Assembly (NCBI GenBank): GCA_025559845.1
Contig: CP048469.1
Coordinates: 3,268,501 to 3,332,500, forward strand
Direction: 5' to 3'
DNA: 64,000 bases
Source: Agrobacterium tumefaciens
Lineage (GTDB): Bacteria > Pseudomonadota > Alphaproteobacteria > Rhizobiales > Rhizobiaceae
Part shown: positions 37,175 through 46,769 of the stretch, piece after piece
Layout of the letters: every line of letters begins with the position of its first letter
How positions within the stretch are numbered: position 1 is the stretch's first letter
Program-made: the position numbers and the translations under genes
The notes under the pieces: generated by a model
Databases searched by the model: none
Told to the model about the DNA's origin: nothing
The model's input: the letters and a program-made list of their open reading frames with translations, nothing else

Positions 37175-38323
37175 TCACGCCTCTGCCTGCTGCCATTCAT
37201 TCATCACGTCCGGATCTGTCTCCGAGGCGCGTGTTGCAGCGTAAGCATGGAATTCGGCCCTGTCCATAAGCTGCGACAGTGCCCAGATTGCCATGCCGCG
37301 AACGTCCGGTGACGGGTCTTCCGCAAGCTGTCTGCATTGAGGCATAAATCGCCTGTCGCCGGAATTGCCTGCAGCAATCAGGACATTGCGCACGAAGCGG
37401 TTCCGCCCGATACGTTTGACAGGCGATCCGCTGAAAAAGCTTCGGAAGGTCGGATCGTCCAGCGTCAGGAGAAACGCGATGGAGGGTTCTTTCAGGTCGT
37501 CGCGCGCCTGAAGTTTCATTTCCGAGGCGCTGGCTGCGAACTTGTTCCAGGGACAGGCCGCAAGACAGTCGTCGCACCCGTAGATGCGGTTGCCGATCAT
37601 CGGACGGAATTCGTGCGGGATCGGACCTTTGTGTTCGATCGTGAGGTAGGAGATGCACCGCCGCGCGTCGAGTTGATAGGGGGCGGGAAACGCGTTGGTC
37701 GGGCAGGCGTCCAGACAGGCCCGGCATGAACCGCAATGGTCCTTCTCCGGTTCATCCGGACAGAGTTCTGCGGTGGTGAACATGCTACCCAGAAAGAGCC
37801 AGGAGCCATGTGTACGGCTGACGAGGTTGGTATGCTTTCCTTGCCAGCCGAGACCGGCTGCCGCCGCCAACGGTTTTTCCATCACGGGCGCTGTGTCCAC
37901 GAAGACTTTGACGTCTTCACCGGCGCGCGCGGCAAAGCGGGTGGCAATTTCCTTTAGCCGCCCCTTGATCACATCGTGGTAATCGCGGTTGCGGGCATAA
38001 ACCGAAATGGCGGCTTTATCGGGTTTTTGCAAAATGGGGCGTGGATCTTCATCGGGTCCGTAGTTCAGTCCGAACATCACGATGGAGCGAACATCGCCCC
38101 ACAACGTCTTCGGTGTCGCGCGACGTGCCTCTGTTTCCTCCATCCACGCCATGGTGCCGTGGTAGCCGCTTTCGAGAAATGCGCGCAGCCGGTCTGGCGC
38201 AAGCGGTATGCTGTCCGGGGTGGTTATGCGGCACAAATCGAAGCCAAGCGAAAGCGCTTCCTGACGGACGAAGTCCGTCAGCTTGCGTGCGCGTAACCGC
38301 TGCTTCTCGCTCGCAACGTCGAT
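37175..38323 (-). CDS. queG: Epoxyqueuosine reductase, start codon unusual or uncertain
   Basis: QueG reduces epoxyqueuosine in tRNA to queuosine using two [4Fe-4S] clusters and cobalamin. The cysteine patterns [12 protein letters not shown] and CDDCLAACP bind the clusters, and the C-terminus carries HEAT-like repeats ([20 protein letters not shown]). The conserved N-terminal helix ([28 protein letters not shown]) requires a start well upstream of the TTG at 38236, yet the open frame holds no ATG, GTG or TTG there. GGGAGG at 38331-38336 is 7 bases before an ATC at 38323, which I take as the likely start. See findings. Confidence 0.72.
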   Translation of the reverse strand: MDVASEKQRLRARKLTDFVRQEALSLGFDLCRITTPDSIPLAPDRLRAFLESGYHGTMAWMEETEARRATPKTLWGDVRSIVMFGLNYGPDEDPRPILQKPDKAAISVYARNRDYHDVIKGRLKEIATRFAARAGEDVKVFVDTAPVMEKPLAAAAGLGWQGKHTNLVSRTHGSWLFLGSMFTTAELCPDEPEKDHCGSCRACLDACPTNAFPAPYQLDARRCISYLTIEHKGPIPHEFRPMIGNRIYGCDDCLAACPWNKFAASASEMKLQARDDLKEPSIAFLLTLDDPTFRSFFSGSPVKRIGRNRFVRNVLIAAGNSGDRRFMPQCRQLAEDPSPDVRGMAIWALSQLMDRAEFHAYAATRASETDPDVMNEWQQAEA

Positions 38324-38405
38324 GATCGTGCCTCCCGCTGGCCGTAGTGCCCTGATTATAGATAGTGGCTAACCGGCAGCAATCGAGCCTGAAAAGGATT
38401 GTCTC

Positions 38406-39098
38406 TCAGAAATCCAGGTCGGCGTAGTGAGAGGACGGAGCAAGCCGGGGAATGCGTTCGCTCAGGAATTGACGGAAAGAAGGACGGGATTTTACCCGCT
38501 GATACCATTCTTTCGCGATCGGTGCTTCGAGCCAGTTGATCTCACCCAGATAGTCGAGAACCGACACTGCCGATGCCGCTGCAAGATCCGCGTAGCTCAG
38601 CCGATCACCGGCAAGCCAGGTCCGGGAGCCGGCCAGCCATTCCAGATACTTGATGTGCTGGCGGATATTGTTGCGGGCGGTGCGCAGCAGTTTGGAATCC
38701 GGAGGACCACCGCCTTGAGCGGCCGTCATCTGCAGCTTGTAGACGCGCTCGCGCACCAATGGTCTGGTTACGTCGTTTTCCATCTTCTGCAAAAACCACT
38801 CTGTCAGGCGGCGGATTTCGGCGCGCTGGAATGGGTCTTCCGCCAGAAGGCGCCTGTCACGCTTCAACACGCCATGCGTTTCGTCAAGAAACTCGGCCAG
38901 CACATAGGGGCCGCTGAGCGAACGCATGTTGTCGTCAACATAGACGGGCAGGGTGCCGGCAGGATTGAGCGCCAGGAACTCCCGACGTCTCTCCCATGGT
39001 TGCTCCTCCACGAGATCGGTCTGGAAACCGTATTCCGCAAGGATCAGCCGAACAAACCGGGATGCGGTCGACATCGGAGAATGATAGAGAGTTGGCAT
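38406..39098 (-). CDS. Glutathione S-transferase family protein
   Basis: A 230-residue GST. The N-terminal thioredoxin-like domain starts MPTLYHSPMSTASRFVRLILAEYG, with the glutathione-binding NPAGTLPVYVDD (cis-Pro) and GPYVLAEFLDE; the C-terminal helical domain shows WLAGDRLSYADLAAASAVSVLDYLG. Its substrate is unknown. The ATG at 39098 gives the standard start. It lies upstream of queG by 80 bases on the same strand and is divergent from uppP. Confidence 0.9.
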   Translation of the reverse strand: MPTLYHSPMSTASRFVRLILAEYGFQTDLVEEQPWERRREFLALNPAGTLPVYVDDNMRSLSGPYVLAEFLDETHGVLKRDRRLLAEDPFQRAEIRRLTEWFLQKMENDVTRPLVRERVYKLQMTAAQGGGPPDSKLLRTARNNIRQHIKYLEWLAGSRTWLAGDRLSYADLAAASAVSVLDYLGEINWLEAPIAKEWYQRVKSRPSFRQFLSERIPRLAPSSHYADLDF

Positions 39099-39255
39099 TG
39101 GTACTCGAATTTGTGATTGGGGTTCATGTCCGGCGTCCGCCGAAGACATTTTCAGTTTCGCTTCATCAAGACGCTATAAAAGCGCGGGCACTTTAAAACA
39201 AGTTTAACGCAATTTCTTTCAATCCTCATCTCTTCCTGAAAATCAAGGAGATCTC

Positions 39256-40062
39256 ATGGGCGACCAATCGATCATCAGTGCGCTTCTACTGGGGATAATC
39301 GAAGGTCTGACGGAGTTCATTCCCGTTTCCTCAACGGCGCATGTCCTGCTCGCCGGTCACTTTCTCGGCTTCAAGTCACCCGGCAATACCTTTGCAGTGC
39401 TGATCCAGCTCGGCGCGATCCTCGCCATTCTTCTGGTGTATTTTCAAAAGCTTGTGTCGATCGCTCTATCGTTGCCGACAAGTCAGAAGGCGCGTCGGTT
39501 CGTGTTGGCCGTGCTGCTCGCTTTCCTGCCTGCAGCCGTTATCGGCGCCATCGCGCATGATTTCATCAAGTCGGTGCTGTTTGAAACTCCGATGCTTATC
39601 TGCATTGTGCTGATCCTCGGTGGGATCATCCTTCTTGCTGTCGATCGCATGCCCATCAAACCGAAATATACAGATGTCATGGACTATCCGCCCTCGCTCG
39701 CCTTCAAGATTGGACTTTTCCAGTGCCTTGCAATGATTCCGGGAACGTCGCGTTCCGGCGCCACCATTGTGGGCTCGCTGTTGATGGGAACAGATAAACG
39801 TTCGGCCGCAGAGTTTTCGTTCTTCCTTGCCATGCCGACGATGCTCGGCGCCTTTGTGCTCGATCTTTACAAGAACAGGGACGCACTGACGTTTGATGAC
39901 GGCGCGTTGATTGCCGTCGGTTTTATCGCAGCCTTCGTATCGGGCCTGTTTGTCGTGCGTTCGCTGCTGGATTTTGTCTCGCGCCGCGGTTTCGCACCCT
40001 TTGCCTGGTGGCGGATTGCCATCGGCACGCTGGGGCTTATTGCGTTGCTGCTGTTCGGCTGA
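39256..40062 (+). CDS. uppP: Undecaprenyl-diphosphatase (UppP/BacA)
   Basis: A 268-residue inner-membrane enzyme that recycles undecaprenyl pyrophosphate for peptidoglycan and O-antigen synthesis and gives bacitracin resistance. Motif 1 ([14 protein letters not shown]) and motif 2 ([10 protein letters not shown]) contain the catalytic acid, serine and arginine residues. Eight hydrophobic segments fit. AAGGAG precedes the ATG. A bidirectional terminator follows after 25 bases. Confidence 0.96.
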   Translation: MGDQSIISALLLGIIEGLTEFIPVSSTAHVLLAGHFLGFKSPGNTFAVLIQLGAILAILLVYFQKLVSIALSLPTSQKARRFVLAVLLAFLPAAVIGAIAHDFIKSVLFETPMLICIVLILGGIILLAVDRMPIKPKYTDVMDYPPSLAFKIGLFQCLAMIPGTSRSGATIVGSLLMGTDKRSAAEFSFFLAMPTMLGAFVLDLYKNRDALTFDDGALIAVGFIAAFVSGLFVVRSLLDFVSRRGFAPFAWWRIAIGTLGLIALLLFG

Positions 40063-40087
40063 ACATCAACCCTGCCATCCGTCCATC

Positions 40088-40123
40088 AAAAAAGCGCCCC
40101 GGAATATCCGGCGGCGCTTTTTT
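40088..40123. terminator. Bidirectional terminator after uppP
   Basis: An 11-base arm AAAAAAGCGCC pairs with GGCGCTTTTTT, and CCGG pairs with CCGG inside, with a single bulge and a 5-base loop. It separates the convergent uppP and small exported-protein genes. Confidence 0.9.
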
Positions 40124-40142
40124 CAAATCGTCATGAATTCGA

Positions 40143-40298
40143 TCAGTTGGTTTTGATCGACGCCGTTGCGCAAGGGTCAACGCCGTATGCCGGTGAACAA
40201 CCGCTCTTACCTGCTGCAACCGTACCCGGCGCCATGAAAGAACCCGCCAGAACCACCAAAGCCGCACACGCAAAAAAGAGTGCGATAGATCTGCCCAT
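40143..40298 (-). CDS. Small exported protein, unknown function
   Basis: A 51-residue protein: a short basic start MGRSIALFFACAALVVLAGSF, a signal-type hydrophobic stretch to about residue 28, then a small mature tail with two cysteines (SGCSPAYGVDPCATASIKTN). The cysteine pair could form a disulfide in the periplasm. AAAGG lies upstream of the ATG. It is not recognised. It follows the uppP terminator convergently. Confidence 0.65.
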   Translation of the reverse strand: MGRSIALFFACAALVVLAGSFMAPGTVAAGKSGCSPAYGVDPCATASIKTN

Positions 40299-40590
40299 TT
40301 TATTGTTGCCTTTCAGACATTTGTTCGCGCGGAGCACACCGCGTTCAGTGAAGTTGAGGGTTCGGGAATATGCTTTGATTGTGGCCAATATCAATAAACC
40401 AGGTTGCTGAATACCGGGTTAATGCGAAGTATTTTCCACAGTTGCGCTTGTGCCACGCTTGCCTTGCCGCAGGCGGCTTTCATCGTTTTTTTTGCATTCG
40501 GTAGGCGGTTTTTTGAACACGACAATTCATCCCTTCCAATTGGAGGGTCAAACGCGCCAGAGAGGGAATGGTTGCGCCTGAAGCGATGCT
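40299..40590. other. Intergenic spacer with no recognised gene
   Basis: A 292-bp stretch between the small exported-protein gene and the NDUFA9-like gene. I see no ORF with a good start. It must hold the promoter of the small gene. A hairpin CCTGAAGC/GCTTCAGG at 40577-40595 straddles its right boundary and overlaps the stop of the next gene; it has no T-run. Confidence 0.5.
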
Positions 40591-41571
40591 TCAGGCCGCT
40601 TTGCCGGCATTGGAGAACTGGCCGTGCTGCCGGTACTGAACCATGTAGGATGGCAGAACCGAAGCGACGCGAACGGGCGTAATGCCGATGCCTTCCAGCG
40701 TCAGGCCATTCTTGTCGGCGTCTGCGGAGACCACATTGTCCTTTTTCAGCATAGTGACTTGGTCTGCGGTCAAGGGCGGTGCGATGAGCGGGACAAGCGA
40801 GGCGACCTTGCCGATCAGCGATGCAACGCCAAAGGGCAGGTTCACGAACGGACGCTCACGATACGTCGCCGAAAGAACGGCCTCAAGACAGTCGCGGAAC
40901 GTCATGACGTCCTGACCACCGAGTTCGTAGATCGCGCCGGGCTTCAGCTTGCCGTCGACACTGCGGGCGACAGCTTCCGCGACGTCTTCGACGTAGACAG
41001 GCTGGAATTTCGTTTTGCCACCGCCGATCAGCGGCAGGAATGGCAACGAACGGGCCATCTTGGCAAATTTGTTGAAGAAGTCGTCTTCAGGCCCGAACAC
41101 GATCGATGGACGCAGGATCACGGCACTGGGCAGGATGGACAGGATAGCAGCCTCAGCGCGGCCCTTGGTGCGACCATAACCCGTCGTGGAGCCGGCATCT
41201 GCACCGATGGCAGAGATATGCGTCAGGGTTGCTCCGGCGTCGCGTGCGGCTTCGGCAATCGTCTTGGCACCGAATTCCTGTACGGCGTCAAAGGTGTTGC
41301 GGCCACTCTCAGCCAGAATGCCAACGCAGTTGACGACGTGATCAGCGTCCGCAATCGCTTTGACAACCGAGTCACGGTAACGCAGGTTCGCCTGTGCGAA
41401 AGAAATCTGGCCGACATTGCCGAGTGGCTGCAGGAAGCCCGCGAGATCCGGCCTGCGGACTGCGACACGGATACGGTAGCCACGCTTCGCCAGCATTCGC
41501 ACGACATGCCGCCCGACGAAACCCGAACCGCCAAAAACGGTGACGAGAGGTGGAAGGTTGGCCAAGGTCAT
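40591..41571 (-). CDS. Complex I NDUFA9-family NAD(P)-binding protein
   Basis: A 326-residue extended-SDR-like protein similar to the NDUFA9 accessory subunit of respiratory complex I. The N-terminal Rossmann motif VFGGSGFVGRHVVRMLAKRG is followed by DADHVVNCVGILAESG and a C-terminal region (ALEAVLSATYRERPFVNLPFG type). No nuo genes are near; its link to complex I is by family only. The gene is alone, about 120 bases upstream of a DUF1330 gene in the same orientation. Confidence 0.9.
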   Translation of the reverse strand: MTLANLPPLVTVFGGSGFVGRHVVRMLAKRGYRIRVAVRRPDLAGFLQPLGNVGQISFAQANLRYRDSVVKAIADADHVVNCVGILAESGRNTFDAVQEFGAKTIAEAARDAGATLTHISAIGADAGSTTGYGRTKGRAEAAILSILPSAVILRPSIVFGPEDDFFNKFAKMARSLPFLPLIGGGKTKFQPVYVEDVAEAVARSVDGKLKPGAIYELGGQDVMTFRDCLEAVLSATYRERPFVNLPFGVASLIGKVASLVPLIAPPLTADQVTMLKKDNVVSADADKNGLTLEGIGITPVRVASVLPSYMVQYRQHGQFSNAGKAA

Positions 41572-41692
41572 GGGAAGGCTCCTCAGAGGCTGTAGATAAA
41601 GCGTTTTTTGTCTCTTAGCTCAAAGCTGCGCGCTCGTGAAGACATGTTGTCGCAGGCAATTGTGCTGTTTTGGGCAAGCGGTTTGATTGTCG

Positions 41693-41980
41693 TCAAATAC
41701 CTTCGACAACGACAAATTCGGCGTCGGCAATTTCCTGACGGATTTTGGCAGCCGCCTGGTATTCCGGCGAATTGTAGCAATCGACCGCGTGTTGCACGGA
41801 AGGAAACTCGATAACGACGTTGCGTGCGCGAGATTTGCCTTCCAGTTCCGTCGAAAAGCCACCACGAGCAAGGAAATTCGCTCCGAAGCGCTCGAATGCC
41901 GGCTTCGCCGTCGATACATAATCCTTGTACCGCTCAGCGTCGCGGACATCCACGCGCGCGATCCAGTATCCCTTGGCCAT
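41693..41980 (-). CDS. DUF1330 domain protein
   Basis: A 95-residue protein of the DUF1330 family (a ferredoxin-like dimeric alpha/beta barrel). The family pattern reads MAKGYWIARVDVRDAERYKDYV, FLARGG and RNVVIEFPSVQHAVDCYNSPEYQAAAKIR. Function is unknown; relatives are thought to be monooxygenase-like or antibiotic-biosynthesis-like. It lies 24 bases downstream of pyrF on the same strand. Confidence 0.92.
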   Translation of the reverse strand: MAKGYWIARVDVRDAERYKDYVSTAKPAFERFGANFLARGGFSTELEGKSRARNVVIEFPSVQHAVDCYNSPEYQAAAKIRQEIADAEFVVVEGI

Positions 41981-42003
41981 GTTTGTCTCCTCCCTCTTAT
42001 GAT

Positions 42004-42711
42004 TTAGTTGTTTGCCGGAAAGCTTGCGCGCAGCATTTCGTCCAGAATGGCACGGGCCGCTGCCTTCGGATCGTCCGCTTTGACGATCGGGCGGCCAACG
42101 ACGAGATGGCTGGAGCCCGCCTTGATGGCATCATAAGGGGTCACCACGCGCTTCTGATCGCCTGCGTCAGCGCCGACGGGACGGATACCGGGTGTAACCA
42201 CTGCAAGATCAGGGCCGAGAATTTCACGGACGGCGCCGGATTCTTCGGCTGAACAGACGATGCCGCCCATTCCGGCTTCGCGCGCCTGCTGGGCACGGCG
42301 AAGGACGAGCGAACGAGCATCCGATGCATAACCGGCGTCTGTGAGGTCCGCATCATCCATCGAGGTCAGAACCGTAACGCCAAGCAGGCACAGGCCGGAG
42401 CCTTCCGCAGCCTTGACGGCGGCGCGCATCGCTTTCGGGTAAGCGTGCAGGGTCAGCATCGACATGCCCATCTTGGCAATGTTTTCCACACCCGATGCGA
42501 CGGTGTTGTCGATGTCGAGAAGCTTCATGTCGAGAAAGATCTTCTTGCCGCTCTGAGCGAGATCGCGCGCAAATTCCAGTCCGCCGGCAAACACGAGCTG
42601 ATAACCGATCTTGTAGAAGAGGACTTCGTCGCCGATCTTCGAAACGATGTTTTCGGCCTCTTTTACAGTCGGAACGTCGAGCCCGACGATCAAGCGTTCG
42701 CGTGCGGTCAT
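42004..42711 (-). CDS. pyrF: Orotidine 5'-phosphate decarboxylase
   Basis: A 235-residue TIM-barrel enzyme making UMP. The signature [13 protein letters not shown] (catalytic Asp-Lys-Asp) and KIG in the first barrel strands are present, with [21 protein letters not shown] near the C-terminus. The ATG at 42711 gives the standard [14 protein letters not shown] start, and the phosphatase gene stops just 4 bases upstream, so the two are an operon. Confidence 0.96.
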   Translation of the reverse strand: MTARERLIVGLDVPTVKEAENIVSKIGDEVLFYKIGYQLVFAGGLEFARDLAQSGKKIFLDMKLLDIDNTVASGVENIAKMGMSMLTLHAYPKAMRAAVKAAEGSGLCLLGVTVLTSMDDADLTDAGYASDARSLVLRRAQQAREAGMGGIVCSAEESGAVREILGPDLAVVTPGIRPVGADAGDQKRVVTPYDAIKAGSSHLVVGRPIVKADDPKAAARAILDEMLRASFPANN

Positions 42712-42715
42712 TATC

Positions 42716-43297
42716 TTATCCCTGCCATGTTTCCATTGCCGTCCAGTCGCATGTGATGCGCCTGTCCGCAAGGGAAAAACCGAAAAGATTGCCCCCGCCA
42801 GCCGGCTGATCGTGGTTGCGCCGGATCGGCTGCTGCGCGAGGTGGCATTTCAGCAGCGTTCCCACGCCGCCGTGGCCGACAAAGGCGATCGCTATCTCCG
42901 GTGGATGATCTGCAAGAATGGCGTCGACAGCGGCAACGATGCGGTTTTGCGCATCCACCGCACGCTCCCATCCGTGGAAACTTTCGGTCGGATGCGCGAA
43001 AAACCAGTCTGCGGCCTTTTCGAACGCCGGCGGCGGCAGGAAGCCAGTGGCCGAACGATCGTTCTCGTGCATGGCCGCAACTGTCTGGACAGGTGCGCCG
43101 CTCGCCTCTGCGAGGATGCGGGCCGTTTCGATCGCCTTGGTCTCCTCGCTTGAAACGATACAACCAAGTCGTCGCGCCCAGGGCAGGCGGCTGGCCTTGA
43201 GGGCGCGTTCTGCGCCGAGATCGGACAGTCCCCATTCGGGAACGGGGACGTCGGGATCAATCTTGACCTGAGGGTGAGTGATGTAGAGCGCAAACAT
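42716..43297 (-). CDS. Histidine-phosphatase-like protein lacking the RHG motif
   Basis: A 193-residue protein of the histidine phosphatase (phosphoglycerate mutase/SixA) superfamily. The fold is recognised by [37 protein letters not shown] and the second histidine in [17 protein letters not shown]. The N-terminal motif, normally RHG, reads Y5-I-T7-H8-P9: the histidine is kept but the preceding arginine is threonine and the glycine proline. Activity may be altered or lost. It lies 4 bases before pyrF in the same operon. Confidence 0.83.
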   Translation of the reverse strand: MFALYITHPQVKIDPDVPVPEWGLSDLGAERALKASRLPWARRLGCIVSSEETKAIETARILAEASGAPVQTVAAMHENDRSATGFLPPPAFEKAADWFFAHPTESFHGWERAVDAQNRIVAAVDAILADHPPEIAIAFVGHGGVGTLLKCHLAQQPIRRNHDQPAGGGNLFGFSLADRRITCDWTAMETWQG

Positions 43298-43312
43298 GCG
43301 CCCGACGATATG

Positions 43313-43906
43313 TCAGGCGCGCGTGTAGGTCCACAATTGCGCAGGCGGAATATTGCGGACGATAAAATCGAAATGGCGGATGTGGTAAAGGTGGGGTTGC
43401 GCCACGATGGGGGAAACCGGACCATAGGAAATCTGTACGACCGGGCGACCGTGGGGAATACGGTTCAGGAGCTCGTCGAGAAGCTTGATGCGCGCCGCCA
43501 TCGGAAAGTTCAGCATCGGTACGGCTGAGATCACACAGTCGAACATCTGGCTTTTGTCTGCGCCGAGCGTTGTGTTGAGGTCGAAGGCGTCACCGTTGAC
43601 GAAGTTCACACCAGGATAGCTCTTCAGAAGCTGCAGATAGAAGTCGCTGGAATATTCAATTGCAGTGAGGTTTTCAGGCTTGATGCCGCGCGCCAGAATG
43701 GCTTTGGTGATGACGCCCGTGCCCGGCCCGAGTTCTAGAACCGGCAGACCCGAATGCGGGTTGATGACACTCGCCATTTTCTTTGCGGTGATCGAGGAGG
43801 TTGGAACAATAGCGCCGACCTTCTTTGGCTGGTTGACCATCCCCTTGAAAAACCGGATCTCTTCCTCAAATTTTCTTTCGAAGCGCTGTTTCAGGTTTAG
43901 AGCCAT
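43313..43906 (-). CDS. pmtA: Phospholipid N-methyltransferase
   Basis: A 197-residue SAM-dependent enzyme of the rhizobial PmtA type, which methylates phosphatidylethanolamine to phosphatidylcholine. The N-terminus (FEEEIRFFKGMVNQPKKVGAIVPTSSITAKKMASVI) is highly characteristic, followed by SAM motif I VLELGPGTGVITKAIL, and IEYSSDFY and NGDAFD. Phosphatidylcholine matters for the Agrobacterium-plant interaction. The ATG at 43906 has GAGGGG upstream and gives the usual length. Confidence 0.95.
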   Translation of the reverse strand: MALNLKQRFERKFEEEIRFFKGMVNQPKKVGAIVPTSSITAKKMASVINPHSGLPVLELGPGTGVITKAILARGIKPENLTAIEYSSDFYLQLLKSYPGVNFVNGDAFDLNTTLGADKSQMFDCVISAVPMLNFPMAARIKLLDELLNRIPHGRPVVQISYGPVSPIVAQPHLYHIRHFDFIVRNIPPAQLWTYTRA

Positions 43907-44035
43907 AGTCCCCTCAGATTTGGTCATTGTCAAAAAACGGTCACAGCAATGTTGACCCCATTTGCCGCAAAAACAAGGCAAAATGTCGTAATTGGGAAAA
44001 TTCGATCACGCTGATGTGTAGTCGCGAATCGAAAT

Positions 44036-44067
44036 AAAAAAGCGCCGGAGACGTGGTCTTCGGCGCT
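44036..44067 (-). terminator. Intrinsic terminator of dnaN
   Basis: On the minus strand AGCGCCG with inner AGAC pairs with GTCT and CGGCGCT, then a T-run TTTTTTATTT follows. It lies about 30 bases after the dnaN stop. Confidence 0.85.
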
Positions 44068-44097
44068 TGCGATCGATTTTGATGATAATTGGTCGTT

Positions 44098-45216
44098 TTA
44101 GACGCGCATCGGCATCAAAACATAGAGTGCGTCGTCACCGGCAGTGTCGCGAACGAGCGTCGGTGAGCCCGCATCCGCCAGAAGGAAGATCGCGTCTTCA
44201 CCGGAGAGCTGCGACGTGATGTCGAGCAGATATTTGGCGTTGAAGCCGATTTCCATCGAATCATGCTCATATCCGACAGCGACTTCTTCCGTTGCGCTGC
44301 CCGAATCAGGGTTGTTCACCGTCAGCGTCAACTGACCGTCCGTCAGGGCCAGTTTTACAGCGCGGCCGCGTTCGGACGAGATGGTCGATACACGGTCAAC
44401 AGCCTGAGCGAAGGTCTGGCAATCGACGCGCATTTCCTTGTCGTTGTTCGTCGGGATGACGCGCTGATAGTCAGGGAATGTTCCGTCGATCAGCTTCGAC
44501 GTCATGACGATCGAGCCGATGGTAAGGCGGATCTTGGCGTCGGAGACTTCAACCGTGACTTCGATTTCCGGATTGTCGACCAGCTTCTGCAATTCGCCAA
44601 CGGTCTTGCGCGGAATGATGATGCCGGGCATGCCTTCCGAACCGGAGGGAGCATCCACGTCGGCACGCGCCAGACGATGGCCGTCCGTCGCCACGGCGCG
44701 CAGCTTCAGGTCGCCCTTGCTTTCGATGGTGTGGAAGAAAATGCCATTCAGATAATAGCGCGTTTCCTCGGTGGAAATCGCAAACTGGGTGCGATCAATC
44801 AGCATCTTCAGATCGGTCGCTTTCAGCTTGAAGGTGTGGCTGAAGGTGCCGGCAGTCAGATCGGGGAAGTCGCCTTCCGGCAGGCATTGCAGCGAGAATT
44901 TCGACCGACCGGAAGCGACAGTCATGGTCGAACCGTCCGGATTGGTGGCCAGAAGCACTTCGGAACCATCTGGCAGTTTGCGGACGATTTCGTAAAGCAG
45001 ATGTGCCGGAACGGTCGTCGCGCCAGCCTGCTCGACCATCGCAGGGGTTGCTTCAGTGATTTCCAGATCGAGGTCCGTCGCCTTCATGTCGAGATTGGCG
45101 CCGGAAGCGCGCAAAAGCACGTTGGAGAGGATCGGAATCGTATTGCGACGCTCGACGACCCGGTGGACGTGGTTCAGCGATTTCAGAAGGTTGGACCGCT
45201 CAAGAGTAATACGCAT
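44098..45216 (-). CDS. dnaN: DNA polymerase III beta subunit (sliding clamp)
   Basis: A 372-residue sliding clamp with three domains of about 120 residues each. It begins MRITLERSNLLKSLNHVHRVVERRNTIPILSNVLL and ends in the clamp C-terminus YVLMPMRV. It encircles DNA and tethers the polymerase. The ATG at 45216 gives the family length; longer open sequence at 45276 adds non-homologous residues. Unlike many bacteria it does not lie beside dnaA here. It is divergent from rsmI with a 257-bp spacer. Confidence 0.97.
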   Translation of the reverse strand: MRITLERSNLLKSLNHVHRVVERRNTIPILSNVLLRASGANLDMKATDLDLEITEATPAMVEQAGATTVPAHLLYEIVRKLPDGSEVLLATNPDGSTMTVASGRSKFSLQCLPEGDFPDLTAGTFSHTFKLKATDLKMLIDRTQFAISTEETRYYLNGIFFHTIESKGDLKLRAVATDGHRLARADVDAPSGSEGMPGIIIPRKTVGELQKLVDNPEIEVTVEVSDAKIRLTIGSIVMTSKLIDGTFPDYQRVIPTNNDKEMRVDCQTFAQAVDRVSTISSERGRAVKLALTDGQLTLTVNNPDSGSATEEVAVGYEHDSMEIGFNAKYLLDITSQLSGEDAIFLLADAGSPTLVRDTAGDDALYVLMPMRV

Positions 45217-45473
45217 GGACGCTACCGCTTTCAACCGTTGCGACCCGGCCGCCGCCGGATCGGCAAAAAGAGTCATGTCCGGCCGGGAAGCCGGATGATG
45301 TGGACGGGCAAAATGGCAGAGTTATTGTCGAAAATGCAAGAGGCGAGTGAGCCCGCAACGTTTCATTTTGGTGCTATACAGCTCGATCCACAGGTTAGGG
45401 TGGCTCTTGGGCCTTGTTCGCCGGTTTTCTATTCCCCATAAAGGGTTGAAAATACCAAGGATTGGAATGGCGT

Positions 45474-46400
45474 GTGACGGAAGACGTATCCCACAGCGGT
45501 AGCAACAGTGCTGCGAAGAGTTTCAGGATAGGGACGGCAACTGTTCCGGCGCGGCCAATTGAATCCGCGCTCTATCTGGTTGCCACGCCGATCGGAAATC
45601 TTGGCGACATTACCTTGCGCGCGTTGGAGACCCTGGCGTCGGCCGATGTTCTGGCCTGTGAGGATACCCGCGTTACCCGCGTTCTCCTGGAGCGTTACGG
45701 CATTCGTACGCGTCCCATCGCCTATCATGAGCACAATGCGCAGGAAGCCGGGCCAAAGCTGATTGCAGCGCTTGAAGCTGGAAAATCGGTGGCGCTCGTT
45801 TCCGATGCAGGAACGCCGCTGGTATCCGACCCTGGATATCGTCTTGGTCAACTGGCCCTTGAAGCAGGGCATCGCGTCGTTCCAATTCCGGGTGCATCGG
45901 CACCGCTCGCCGCCCTCGTCGGGTCGGGCATGCCAAGTGATGCCTTTCTGTTTGCAGGTTTTCTGCCCGTCAAGGATCGTGGCAAGCGGGACCGTTTTTC
46001 GGAACTGGCAAAGATCCCTGCGACGCTGATCTTCTTTGAATCGCCACATCGCATTGCCGCAACGGTGAAAGTTGCCTCGGAGGTGCTGGGTCGGGATCGC
46101 CGCGCGGTCGTGTGTCGCGAACTGACCAAAACCTTCGAGGAATTCCGACGCGGCACATTGGGTGAGCTGGCCGACTATTATCATGATGGTCGCGCTGTGA
46201 AGGGCGAAATCGTGCTGCTCATCGAGCCTCCTTCCTACGACGAAATTCCAGATATCGAGGATGTCGAAAAGCTGCTGAAGGATCTGGTTTCCACCATGCC
46301 CGCCGCCAAGGCCGCCGGCGAGGCGGCAAAGCTTACGGGCCTTCCGCGCAAGGAGCTTTACCAGCGGCTTCTTGATATGAAGGATGCTGATGGCAAGTGA
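45474..46400 (+). CDS. rsmI: 16S rRNA (cytidine1402-2'-O)-methyltransferase
   Basis: A 308-residue tetrapyrrole-methylase-fold enzyme that methylates C1402 of 16S rRNA. The sequence shows LYLVATPIGNLGDITLRALETL, EDTRVTRVLLERYGI, VALVSDAGTPLVSDPG and IFFESPHRI. I use the GTG at 45474, which leaves a typical short N-terminal extension; the TTG at 45462 is also possible. The YraN-family gene starts within its last codons, so the two are coupled. Confidence 0.93.
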   Translation: MTEDVSHSGSNSAAKSFRIGTATVPARPIESALYLVATPIGNLGDITLRALETLASADVLACEDTRVTRVLLERYGIRTRPIAYHEHNAQEAGPKLIAALEAGKSVALVSDAGTPLVSDPGYRLGQLALEAGHRVVPIPGASAPLAALVGSGMPSDAFLFAGFLPVKDRGKRDRFSELAKIPATLIFFESPHRIAATVKVASEVLGRDRRAVVCRELTKTFEEFRRGTLGELADYYHDGRAVKGEIVLLIEPPSYDEIPDIEDVEKLLKDLVSTMPAAKAAGEAAKLTGLPRKELYQRLLDMKDADGK

Positions 46401-46758
46401 GCCGCTTGAGAGGAAAAGACGGCGCGCTGAACGGCGTGGCCACACCGCCGAATACTGGGCGGCTCTTTATCTCATGCTCAAGGGTTACCGCATTCTCGCC
46501 ATTCGTTACCGAACGCGTCTCGGAGAAATCGATCTCGTTGCGCGCAAGAAAAATGTCGTTGCCATCATTGAGGTCAAGGCGAGGCGCTCGGTCAATGGCG
46601 CCGTCGACGCGGTCGGCTGGCATTCACAGCAGCGCATTCGTGCCGCTGCCGATATCTGGCTGTCCCGTCGCAAGGATTTTAGCGAGCTTTCCGTGCGGTT
46701 CGATATCGTTGCCGTCATGCCGCGCCGCCTGCCGAGACACTTTGTCGATGCGTTTTAA
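46390..46758 (+). CDS. YraN/UPF0102-family nuclease-like protein
   Basis: A 122-residue protein with the Holliday-junction-resolvase-like fold. The core motif is LGEIDLVARKKNVVAIIEVKARRS (E-D...E-x-K), and RGHTAEYWAALYLMLKGYRIL precedes it. Function unproven; family members are suspected nucleases. The ATG at 46390 has AGGA upstream; an ATG two codons earlier is also possible. It overlaps the rsmI end, a pairing widespread in bacteria. Confidence 0.92.
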   Translation: MASEPLERKRRRAERRGHTAEYWAALYLMLKGYRILAIRYRTRLGEIDLVARKKNVVAIIEVKARRSVNGAVDAVGWHSQQRIRAAADIWLSRRKDFSELSVRFDIVAVMPRRLPRHFVDAF

Positions 46759-46769
46759 GAGGAAACACC

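Noticed and set aside
40577..40595. Hairpin CCTGAAGC/GCTTCAGG as terminator of the NDUFA9-like gene
   Set aside because: It overlaps the stop codon and has no T-run on the minus strand.
45380..45420. DnaA-box-like sequence (GATCCACAG) between dnaN and rsmI
   Set aside because: Only part of TTATCCACA is matched, with no second box; a replication origin cannot be supported here.
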